64,000 nucleotides of DNA from Baylisascaris procyonis (taxonomy: Eukaryota; Nematoda; Chromadorea; Rhabditida; Ascarididae): contig JAZARR010000146.1 of NCBI GenBank assembly GCA_037389465.1, forward strand, positions 992,001-1,056,000, in the 5' to 3' direction. The notes beneath the pieces are model-generated. The model was given only the letters and a program-made list of their open reading frames with translations, was not told the origin of the DNA and made no database searches. Shown here in pieces: positions 54,142 through 64,000 of this stretch. The position numbers and the translations under genes were made by a program. Position 1 is the stretch's first letter. The number at the start of each line of letters is the position of its first letter.

Positions 54142-56738
54142 TCAGACAAATTCAGGCTTCAGTCGCTTCTGGTCGCAATAACATCCTTTGCCGATAATCT
54201 TCTCCAGTTCTTCCGCTGACTTCATTATAACTGAAATTATAGGCGTATTTTTGAACGAAATCGGTTCATGCTCTTTGAAAAATTGCCGACAGGCTATGAT
54301 TGCCTTCTACTTCCTCTCCGATTAAGAGACTAGGCATGTTCAATTCATGGTTTGAGGTGTTGTGGTCACTGAAATGAAGCTATCACTTTCACTTTTATGC
54401 TAAAAAAAAAGCATTTCGTGCAAAAAACGAGCGAAATGTTTTATGTAAGCGTCCATTACTGACCAAATGAGCAAATTCGGATGTGCACAAATGCACTTTA
54501 AAGCGGAAGGTTAGTTCCACATGGGGTTGAAAAATTCTTGTTGAAGTGAGTTCTATTTTCAAAAGTTATCTAATGGGAAGAAAAGATAAGAGCTGCGGTT
54601 ATGATGCTGCTTATCAAAAAATCTATCAAACGGTATTCTAAGGGCACTACAGTCTTATGCACACAGAGATTGTAAACCTTTCTGCACTTTGTCAATAAAC
54701 CACTCTTAACAAGTCAATCAGATGGTGGTTTTGACTGTTATGTGCTTGCATTAACGAAGAAACTATTCATTCAACAGAATCGGTTCTCATACCTTGAGTT
54801 TGCTCGTCGGTGAAATTCGGAGTCGGTATTGACGTGAGAAGCATTCTTTGTTTATTTCTCCTCAAGTAGGTGCTGATGAGTAAGCAGCAAGCGAGAAGGA
54901 CAAACACAAAGAACAGGCACTGCACCAGCACACGCCCCACATGACCACCTATGAATGTTCTTAGCGATGCTGAAAGAATGCATACGAATAACGCATTCAG
55001 TTAATTCTTCGATTCAACACTGGTTCGACGTTCGTGGATAGGAATACGTCATTGTTACTTTCATGCGTACACGATTCACAATAGCTAAACCAATCATTGA
55101 ACACAGCCACGAAGCCAGTCCCTCAAATAATATGTGCTCATATTCTATCGTTATTTTCCATGCCAGAATTGATATCTCTGTTGAAATGTTCTTAACTGTA
55201 CGTATGAAGGAGACTTGCCGAAAGAGGAAGATTGCTGTTGTTTACCTAAATGAGACATAAAAGAAATCACATTTTTGAAGTTTCTACTTTACTAATACGT
55301 TAGCTGTTATTAGATTGTATCATCTTTCCTCATTAAAACGAGGTTTTTTTTTGGTGGAGAAACCAATCGCTGTCGTAAAATGTAAGAGAACTTCGAATTC
55401 TTTACTTTCATGTTAATCCTTCAGCCTTCCCACGCTGGGTATACCAATTCTACTGAATGGTTTTCAGATGTTCGTCAATTGGTCGTTTTGTAGCTATGAT
55501 TCCTGACCTTTAGAGTATATAAGCGAAAATAAATATGAGTTTGCGTAAGCGAATGTTCGCTTACAGCTCTATATTCCAATTTTCTTGCTACCTGCGAAGG
55601 AATCACTTGTTGCCGAGCAAAATACAACACTTGGGAGTACCACATTTCTGCATACCTCTCCAGCAGTTCTCTAAAAAGTGTGCGAAACATACCCACGATA
55701 GAATGCCATCTCTCAGTGCAATTTCTGCATCATCCCAAGCTGTCAGTTTTATTTTCGTTAAGCATTAAACTTCTCACGTTTTTGCTCGTTGATTTCAACT
55801 TCGAATTCCTCCGCCGATTCATCGGGAAGCAAGCGTCGAGTCGACTCATCGAAATTCCAGAATGTATGCTCTGGTTGATTACCATCGACGACACGTGCTC
55901 CAATACGAGTATTGAGTTGGCGTTCACTCTCGAACATCTCTTCAGCGTCTATAATACGTCCACATTTCTCAATGAAGTCGTCATTTTTTCGAGGGAATAC
56001 AACCATACACCATTCGCAAACCGTATCTTGATATGAGGTGCATTTCGAGCGTGCGTATTGCCTTTCTTTGCATTCCGTGCATGGCACACAACGTTCATAT
56101 TTATATGACCAGAATTCACCCTAAAATTGAGCAATATGATCACAAACAACAAACACAATAAGAACAAGCAACTCGTAAAGCATGATTCCTGTGTTAGATG
56201 GATCAATTACTTTATTAATTTGGGTGTATTTTATGAGGAACAACAGTGTTAGGTTTACTTAGTAAATAATGCACGGTTATAGTCCTACAATATGCACATA
56301 TGGACAATCTATTTTATTGAATGGTAACTAAACAGTGGCCTTTTGCGACCTCAATGAGTAAGTAGATTCTATTTTTTGGGAAATCCTTGATGTTAGCAAA
56401 CAATGGCTCAATTAGAACTCTTGTCATTTACAATGCAATGAGTCGAAGAACATCATAGAAATTTGCCAACATTGATAAACAGTATGATCCTTCAACGCAC
56501 TCGCATGGCCGAAAGCCTCCTAAATTCTCAGTGAATTTGAAATAAAGTCACTTCCGTACAACCCTCTCTCTCCGATTCCTTAATGTTGGAATCATTGGCA
56601 CTCTATTCAAAGTTATATGTCACCTATAGGCGTAGCCGAACTACATTCACAAAAACTACATACCAGCTCACAATCGCCAACTTTGAAGGTCACTTCTCGA
56701 CTGCTAAAGTCAACTTCAAGCGACCTTGCCAAAACGCT
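54142..56738 (-). CDS. TNFR-superfamily-like single-pass receptor, partial gene model (5' end not settled)
   Basis: Exons in transcript order are 56738-56664 (phase 0 in and out), 56120-55778 (ends phase 1 at GTGAGA), 54969-54793 (ends phase 1 at GTATGA) and 54230-54142 (TGA). All joins are phase-compatible and every acceptor is T-rich ending in AG. The first join creates a cysteine-rich domain with spacing C-x12-C-x2-C-x2-C-x9-C-x7-C-x2-C (DCEL/GEFWSYKYERCVPCTEC, then CTSYQDTVCEWC). This is the canonical TNFR repeat, including its DTVC ending. An acidic stalk of about 85 residues follows, then a membrane segment (VLVQCLFFVFVLLACCLLIS), a basic stop-transfer (RRNKQR) and a tail of about 50 residues containing KSAEELEKIIGKGCYC. 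The model suggests type I topology and a role in ligand binding at the cell surface. I see no death domain. The signal-peptide exon is missing from this model, and a further C-terminal exon cannot be excluded. Confidence 0.75.
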
Positions 56739-57959
56739 CTGAAAAAAAAAAAAAAACATTGTCAGGAAAGAGTAGAGGAGGGGTGGGGGTGTAGGACTAG
56801 AGCCGTAAGCAGGCAAAGGGAATACCGTATTTTTGTAGCCAAACTCGATGAAGTGAACAGTTGTTAAGCATAGTAGTAAATAAGTGGAATAGAAATAAAT
56901 AAGCAAATATTTTTGCTACACAAAGCATCCAACCAAACGAGATGTCATCAGACTGCTATGCTCGTAGCATGCTCACCACCGCCAACCATAGCTGGAGAAG
57001 AGCAACATTTATTTTCAGTGATCAACCTTTGTTGTTGGATGAAAAGGTTGGATTTTTGATTTTGTTTGGAAATTTAGATTTGTTCGATCTGAGATGTCTT
57101 CTGTGGATGACCAACTATAAAAGAACGTCCTGTGAGATGCGAATCGAGCTCCAATCAAGGTTACAAAACGTACACCGTCTATGGCTCAATAAACCTTTTG
57201 GTGATTTCGAGCAAACTCCCAACCACGTTTTGGGGTCTTTATGCCCTTCATATGTTTGATTAGGACACGGATTTGCCTTTCTTACGTTATCCTGAGAAGA
57301 GATCAAACACATTCACATTCCATCATGAAGACTCAAAAATATCACTCATTCAATCGTTCCATAATATTCCATCGTTAGAGGCAGGCGGTTACTCAGTGGA
57401 GCTGGGCAGAACTAATGTCTTACAACAACGTCAGCATTGCAATGGTAAGTCAAGCACACTGTTACGACGCTTTGGATGATCGTTAAAACTCTATAAGAAG
57501 ATTGTGAAACCTTTGAGGCATATGTGGCAATCGTTCGATGACTGCGGGCGATTAAATAACAACCAAGTGCAAAAGGTCAACGAACACACTATTCGCTATA
57601 GATGTATGTCAAAAATCTCTTTCGTTCAATAAGCATCACAGTTCAGTTTTTTGTATGCCCGAACTACATAGAAGTAAAATTCATCATGACATTAAAAATC
57701 TGCATTGATGATTCCACGGCAAGAATCAATGCACCACAACAAAATTCTCGTATATATAAGATGGCTTTTGAGGAGGATTGCTATAGCATTACCTCCTGAG
57801 ATGTTATTTCCACATGTTGTGATGATTTTATAGAAATCGTCAATCAAAAGAATACAGTTCGCAGTGTTCTAGTTGAGGCGCACCGATTCACATAAAGCAA
57901 CAAAATATTGGGACGTTGAAACTTTGAAATGAGCAAACATATTTGTTTTAGCTCGACAA

Positions 57960-58650
57960 TTGAATAGCACACATCGCAACAACATCATATTGCATTATTA
58001 TTCCTGTCCAGCGAGAGTAGCACATAAACCTTTTACACGTTGTCCTCCTTCGCTGAGGAAATTCCAGTTTGTTCACACTCATCACAAGTTTCATCGATGC
58101 TTGGAGTGGTTCAGTTTTCGTAGCTTCCTCGCAATCTCACCACTTTGTATTATCAGGTGCGGGTCTCTCCTATCTGCTTTCCTTGATTGTGCACCTATTG
58201 CAGTAGGCGCATTTCTTTTTTCCACCGCAAGAGGACCGATGTGTATTTCCTGGCAACTGAAATTTTGAACCTTCAACGATTCCGCAGTCTTGTCGAAAAT
58301 CACCTCGATACGCCTTTTTAGAGAACATTATCACGGCCAGCGCATGCTGGATTGGCCAGATCTTCCATTATTAGTGGCAGACAACATAATCAGATTCATT
58401 TCAAATCCTCCGGTCATGGTCATGCTCTTGGCAGCTTCAAAGGCGCCTTTTCAATCCCACTTGCCAGTGCTCTCATTGAGCTTCATAGGGTCACCATGTA
58501 GCCTCAACTGCCATCCGTCTCCTCTATTCATCTTATATGTTTGTGTTATACATGAAAATGGAGGACATCCTCGACTCGTAGCTGTTTCCCATGGCCACGA
58601 ATGATGTGAAATGAAACACCTAGATGGGATGTATTGCATGAATAGCAATC
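57960..58650 (-). mobile_element. Possible decayed DNA transposon (zinc-binding C-terminal motif)
   Basis: This stretch is richer in GC than its flanks and has interrupted frames on both strands. On the minus strand, LPGNTHRSSCGGKKKCAYCN followed by RCTIKESR (about 58165-58255) and then, in another frame, ETCDECEQTG (about 58060-58100) resemble the C-terminal cysteine motif of piggyBac-type transposases, broken by stops and a frame change. I cannot see a catalytic domain or terminal repeats, so the family is a guess. The long plus-strand frames here (57960-58268, 58290-58604) show no recognisable domain. Confidence 0.22.
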
Positions 58651-59744
58651 AGTGAGAAGCATGTTTGATCTTTGCTTCATCCCATAATCCCGTTTTGCTG
58701 CCCCATAGAAAGGCCGGCTCATGAGCCTAGAGCAGCCGCCTCTACATCGTCGTTAATAGACGATTTCTGCACGCTTCGCCCAGATTAAAATGCTAAAACA
58801 GGTTACGCTAGTTGGTAGAATTCCGAAGCACAATCTTATATTCAACTGATCGCTTAAACGGTTGAAATAATGAACCTTTCTTTAATATATGCCACTTGGA
58901 AAAATTTTTTTGATGGTCTATGTAGATGTAAAGCATTTCTTCAGCAGACCTCTCTAATTTCATAAAAGATATTCCTTTACCTATCTATAACGGTAGCGAA
59001 GCTTTCGAACCATATATGGATCACGCTATCAGATCCATGATAAGCATACAATATTAGCTTTTATGAATTTACAGATATGAAGTTTTCATTTAAAAAAAGC
59101 AACCTCTCGAACCCGGCGTGCACAGACGACACTTCTCTCATAGTGCTTTTTTCCTATCTCTACTTGTATCAACGATACAGTGAGCAATGTACTTATGCAC
59201 AACTTGCACCTTAATGGGCTTTTTTTGCAGGTGGAACACATGTAATTGGCCAATTCTGACACTGCCCAATTTTGTACGATAACATAGTAGGGCTTTTTCA
59301 GTTTGCACTTTTGCATTCAGTTCAAAGGCAATTGCTTCCTCAAGTCCTCTGATAAACCTTCACACTCGAGTGCTCACAAGCTCAAATTCATCAATGTCGA
59401 TGAGCTAATTCAACGCTTATTTATTCATATGCAATACCCTTCACGAAGACCTACACAGATTAGTTGTTAGCATTCATTCTGCAATCGTGACTAGGCGAAT
59501 ATTCACACGATCCTTACACAACACCAAACAATGCACATTTGGGAAATTTCGATTGCCCAAGAAATCAAACAAATGAAAAAGAATAGACGGTAATAATGCT
59601 AACAGAGAAATGCAAACTACGATACAAATTTATCAACGAACACACAACACAACACAACACGTTAGCGAATACGATACGTGAAATAGCCTTCAAGTATTGC
59701 CTGACGATTGTGTTCTTAATGCGTTTATACCGCTCTATTCTTAC

Positions 59745-59843
59745 TCCCCTTGAGGGATGAACGCTGACTGAAAAGTGACACTTGCTGCATAGAGCTGAAC
59801 ATAAAAACTCAACAACGATATATCTGCGCAATGCAAAAGCCAT
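59745..59843 (-). CDS. Candidate first exon (signal peptide) of the TNFR-like gene
   Basis: The ATG at 59843 directly follows GGCAG, a possible trans-splice acceptor. It opens 33 codons: an Arg-Arg n-region and a hydrophobic core (YIVVEFLCSALC). The exon ends at a strong GTAAGA donor in phase 0, the phase needed by the exon at 56738. The implied intron is about 3.0 kb. The hydrophobic core is short and nothing but phase links the two, so this is only the best candidate I found. Confidence 0.25.
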
Positions 59844-62235
59844 CTGCCGTCACATTTTGCAATTTATGATTCCCTTCATAGAAATTCATCACAGCTGCTA
59901 TCATTTTTTTTTTTTTTTGTGGAAAAGTGCGATTGTATTCTGTATTCATCCGAGAATAGCAATGAATTCTTACAAATATTCACTGTTCTTAAAAAAGCCT
60001 TGTTGATATAATCATTCGACATTTAATCGAACATGAAATATCCCTCTTTCGAAAACTCTCCCACACCCATTACTGCACATATCGAACGCCACTCATATAT
60101 ACATTGCACGTACGAGAAACAAATCGCTAAACGTATAAGTACGGACTGTTCAAACAACAATAACAAAAAGAAAAATCGGCTTCAATTTTGTGTTCTTCCA
60201 TCCCCCCTCTCTCCAAAAAATCTCAAAGCTTGTGGAGGCTATTTTTAAACCGATTTCGCGGCTCCTATATGGCGTTCTATCGGGTACTAGTTTTGATAAA
60301 CGGGAGGTGAAAATCTGCCGATAAAATAACTAAACAGTGTCTTATTTGAGCGGATTTTTTGCACAATTTCGATGAGCACTGATCGGCTTTTTATAAAAGC
60401 GTCTGAAACCCCGTATCCTGTGGTCTTTCCCAAAAACTCTAAGAGCTGGCGAAATTTTAAAGACGATTTGAAGAAAAACCTATAACCGGGGGCTCCCAAA
60501 TATTTTCTTCACTCAGAAAATGCACAAAAACAATAATAAGAGCTGAAAGAATAGAGCAAAAAAGATATCACTAGTAGATGTAGAAGAAGTATCGACATGT
60601 TTGTGCAATCTAGATGGGCAAGATGGAAATCACAACAGAAGCAGCTGCCTCATACAAAAAAAAAGATTCGAGATCACAAGCTTTCCTTCTTTAAATATCA
60701 TCGAAAAGACAAAAAAAAAAAATGGCGAACGAACAATAAAAACAATAACACTGCGACAAATTTCTCATTCGCTCTCATAATCATCTTATCGACGCAAACA
60801 TTGAAAAAACAGCGAAAAGATAGCAGAGATAACGCGCGAGAGGGCCATAATTCCCTTTCCGAAGAAAATCATAGAATCGATACCTCGATAGAATACTACA
60901 AAGTAAACATCTTCATAGAGGGTATTCACTGACACAATCGGGTGGTATTACTCAATTTATGCCTGGATAGCGACAACCTTCGTGCGCTGACTCACCACCG
61001 CATTTTTCACTTCGGTCTAGTAAATATATTTGCTACTTTTGTTGGTTAATTCGCCAAACGACGAAAATTTGTTAAAACGAACTGTCTAACAGCGATGTTA
61101 TCAATCCCTCCACTAAACAACTTTTTTAATTTCACCAAAAGTTACTTGCCCGAACAAGACGCACTACTCCACCAGGTATGAACCCCAACTATGTGCCATG
61201 TGTGAGAACAGAGCTATCCCAGTCGCATACACCACAAGTCTTCAGTGCAATATCAACCAGTTAATCAATAAGGAAATTAGCACTAATATTATCATTAATT
61301 AGCTTTCTAATTACCTCATATAGGAAGAAAATGTAGCTGAGTCGAATAGCAGCAAGAGAAAGCGACATCAGTAGATGTGGATGCTGCATGAAACAGCTAC
61401 ACGGCGGGATAGCAGACCGGCAAGGCACAACACTGAATGAGTGTCTCTGATAACAACGTCAGCGGTACGGTGCGATGCTGCAAATGCATGCAAACACCGC
61501 TGCGCTGACGCTGTTGACAGGAAACTTTCTTTGTCGAAGCGTCATGCCCGAACGAACGGCCGCCTGCACGTGCCCCCTTTTTTTACTCATACGCGCTCCC
61601 CTCTCTTTGGCAACTCACCTCTTCCTGGTATCTTAACGACAACACTAAAACCATAAACTTTCATAGATAATCAGTCCTCTTCAAGCAGCTCATCTAACAG
61701 TAGCGCCCGCTAACCACTAACCTATGCTATTGTATGGTAATATTCTCTATGCAAATATCGGACATATTTATAGCTAGCATAAGTTGAACCATTTGCTATC
61801 ATCTCCCGCTATCCCCTCTCCTTGCTATTACATGCCAACAAACAGTCACGCATTCACCGCCACTACCAAAAATAACGAAACGACGCAAAAAGAGCTTAGA
61901 TCACGTTGTGGTCGCAAGCGCACGATATCACATGACTGCTAACTGCTGGCAGAACAGATGGCCAATGTTTGCAAAAAAAACTTACTCTCGGTGGGTACTG
62001 AAAAAAGCAGCCCCCATCAATTCGACATCTGCCAGCAAGGTCGTTCTCTGCTTAGTGAATGATGACACAAACGTTTTCTAGGTACTTCTCTTGTTTAGAA
62101 AAATGCAGCACCCCTGATGAACTATCTGTAAACGAAATCACAAAACTTATAAATGACCTGCATGCATAATTCATAACCGTGTAATTCGTTCGCGGAAGTA
62201 TTCCGCTGACTCTCAAGAAAGTACAAAAATGGACT

Positions 62236-63873
62236 TTAGTGATGTTCAAAGCGAGATGCATCGAGTGGAGTTGCTCGAATTACGTCAAGGGGGGTGGCTG
62301 TCGACGAATCGAGGTACCGCTCGAAATCGATTATCGGTCTCGTATCCTCAGCGCGACGTCCAACATCACGCCAAGAGCGAAGTGAACGTGCGCATAACAT
62401 TCGCTGGTTTTGAATTCGTCTCTCGCGTGCTAAACGATTCGTTCTGAAACAGTCGTTTAAAATAGGTGTGATAAGATTTCTGTACTTGTATTACTTTCGG
62501 CGGTATCGCTTTGGCTAAATGTAGTTCAGACGAATGAAAGCAAAGCAAAATCTTATTCAAGCCATTCAATATCCGTATAAAAGAACGAAAATCAACTAGC
62601 TCTCTAGTAGAAAGCGATAAACTGAACTCACCTTCTAAGACTGAGGGTGGCTGCCAAGAAAGCAGATAATCCCGAAAGCGCAATCAAGAAGAGACCAGGC
62701 CCAATAGAAACGCTTGAGAAAGGCCTTACTGATGATACGTGACATTCGGCCAATAACGACGTTATGCAAGCAAGCAATGCCAATAGCACTGAAAAACAGT
62801 TCGTGCAAATATGTTTGCAAATGATAAGTGGAGAGGGCCAAACCTATCATCCAGTAACAATGACGCAACTCACTCACTCCCTTCTTCCAAGCTGACTCAA
62901 TTCATGATGATAAGAGCTTGAACAAAACATTAGGAACTACAACCGAATTTTCGATCGCTTGAAGAAAGTTTCATTAAATAGCAGTTCAAAATCTGATCGT
63001 TCGCATGAAAATGACTTGAAGATCTTGAATTTCCGGCCTCTTTTCATTAATGAAGTCGATTTTTCTCCTCAAAAAAAGAGAATTGCGAAGAAATGATCAA
63101 AGTTCGTATGCGTCCCTCTAATCAAGAGAATATATATGCACTTCTAGAATGCTATTTATAAGCGCAATGGAATGTCAAACTAAAGAGAGGATACCGCGCT
63201 TTCCGAGTAACAATATGCGAAACTGTTGCCTAAATAGATCCTTGCAAGCGCTCCTGACTAGAAGCCTCTTCAAAGGTGGTCTCATATCTAAGTACGCTTA
63301 CATTTTAGGGGACTATACTCAAGCTAACATGGTACTATATAAATAGACTGCTTGAAAGGGTCAAGAGGAAGAATCGTCTGCAAAATGTTCCACGTAAGTG
63401 CAATTCGGAGAACACTGAAACAACAGGCTCTAATCATTCGCTTTGCGCATGAGTTCCGATCGGTTACTTTCTAAGGATCGGCTATATGAATTCCAAAGAA
63501 ACGATCACATGAAATGTGATGATCTCCATATAAATCAAAGCATACTTTCTCCAGCTTAATCTTCACATTGCATGTATCACTTTATTTTCACCAATAAATC
63601 CTCCGCCAACTTTTTTCAAGCAATGATGAGCATCACTTAAGCTATTAGTTGAGAAATATTCGCAGGAAAAAAATATGCAAAAATTTTCGAAAATAAACTA
63701 ACTGTTGCACATTTCAAGCACTGTGTTTCTTCGAAGCCAATGAAAGAAGCCACTCGGTGGAGCAAGAATATTGAGAATGCATGCCACACACGACGTTACG
63801 ACAATGACGAAACACAACGCAATCAGCACATAAAACAGATTCGCCACCAATGGGGTGATACAGTCGACCAAAA
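62236..63873 (-). CDS. Four-transmembrane protein, TMEM127-like, 3' part (gene continues past the right edge)
   Basis: Three exons: 63873-63703 (enters needing two bases, ends phase 1 at GTTAGT), 62788-62632 (ends phase 2 at GTGAGT) and 62443-62236 (TAA). All phases fit, and acceptors read GTTTCAG, TTTTTCAG and CTGTTTCAG. The exons encode a membrane segment (NLFYVLIALCFVIVVTSCV), a short loop ending FHWLRRN, a second (MLLALLACITSLLAE), a third (IGPGLFLIALSGLSAFLAAT) and an arginine-rich cytoplasmic tail ending DASRFEHH. The spacing from one segment through the Arg-Arg loop to the next, and the final segment plus tail, parallel the last three helices of TMEM127, an endolysosomal protein that restrains mTORC1 in mammals. 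The first helix and start lie outside the window. Another claudin-fold four-pass family is possible; the exon model is firmer than the name. Confidence 0.8.
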
Positions 63874-64000
63874 CTGAAACATTAAAAACAAACAGTCATC
63901 CGGCCAATTTATTGAAGTGATTTGGTTTAAAATGATCGATGAAGGCACCTTTGACATTAAATCATTTTATATTAAGCCTACACGCAACGGGTATCGAAGT

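Larger units (their letters stand above)
56739..62235. other. Region upstream of the TNFR-like exons
   Basis: This probably holds the first intron and promoter of the TNFR-like gene plus the 3' flank of the TMEM127-like gene. It contains poly-A and poly-T tracts, the candidate signal-peptide exon (59745-59843), a block at 57960-58650 that may be a decayed transposon, and a GC-richer patch at about 61380-61660. A cysteine-containing open segment at 57115-57294 (minus strand) follows a good acceptor (CTTCTCAG) and could be another upstream exon (NPCPNQTYEGHKDPKTW), but no donor of the right phase is convincing. Confidence 0.4.

Noticed and set aside
55758..55777. Stop codon in frame at the end of the TNFR-like cysteine exon, suggesting a secreted protein
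   Set aside because: A GTGAGA donor just before it (55777-55772) joins in phase to an exon encoding a membrane helix, which is the better model. A secreted isoform from intron retention remains possible.
60597..60932. 111-codon Lys/Asn-rich plus-strand frame
   Set aside because: Composition is that of an A-rich low-complexity stretch; no domain or splice signals.

Overview
The window is nuclear DNA from a nematode. The evidence is three multi-exon genes whose introns begin GT and end in the short T-rich acceptor typical of nematodes (TTTTCAG or similar). One of them is a near-unmistakable orthologue of the C. elegans tyramine receptor TYRA-2. The large introns (up to 6.4 kb), low gene density, microsatellites and a decayed LINE argue for a larger genome than C. 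elegans, such as a parasitic or otherwise expanded nematode. I cannot name the genus from the sequence.

Layout. Bases 1 to about 37,900 hold no gene that I can identify with confidence. This is AT-rich DNA with simple repeats, a 115-bp tandem duplication, two perfect hairpins, a LINE reverse-transcriptase relic (about 11.5-12.0 kb, minus strand) and a few isolated open segments with good splice sites that could be exons of unrecognised genes. Bases 37,963-50,225 (plus strand) are the tyra-2-like receptor in about 11 exons, including a 6.4-kb intron at the start of the third intracellular loop and a 49-bp tandem array that ends exactly on a splice acceptor. Bases 54,142-56,738 (minus strand) are a single-pass membrane protein with a tumour-necrosis-factor-receptor (TNFR) type cysteine-rich domain. 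Its first exon is not settled; one candidate lies at 59.8 kb. Bases 62,236-63,873 (minus strand, running off the right edge) are the last three exons of a four-transmembrane protein most like TMEM127.

The tyra-2 and TNFR-like genes converge tail to tail across about 3.9 kb. The TNFR-like and TMEM127-like genes lie head to tail on the minus strand. Nothing suggests a shared pathway: the first is a neuronal amine GPCR, the second a candidate cytokine-type receptor, and the third a possible endolysosomal or plasma-membrane protein.

The most interesting item is the TNFR-type receptor. Its cysteine spacing matches the canonical repeat, four successive exons are phase-compatible, and the order domain, stalk, membrane segment, basic stop-transfer, short tail is coherent. 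Clear TNFR-family receptors are not a standard part of described nematode biology. Exon boundaries were read by eye and need transcript support.
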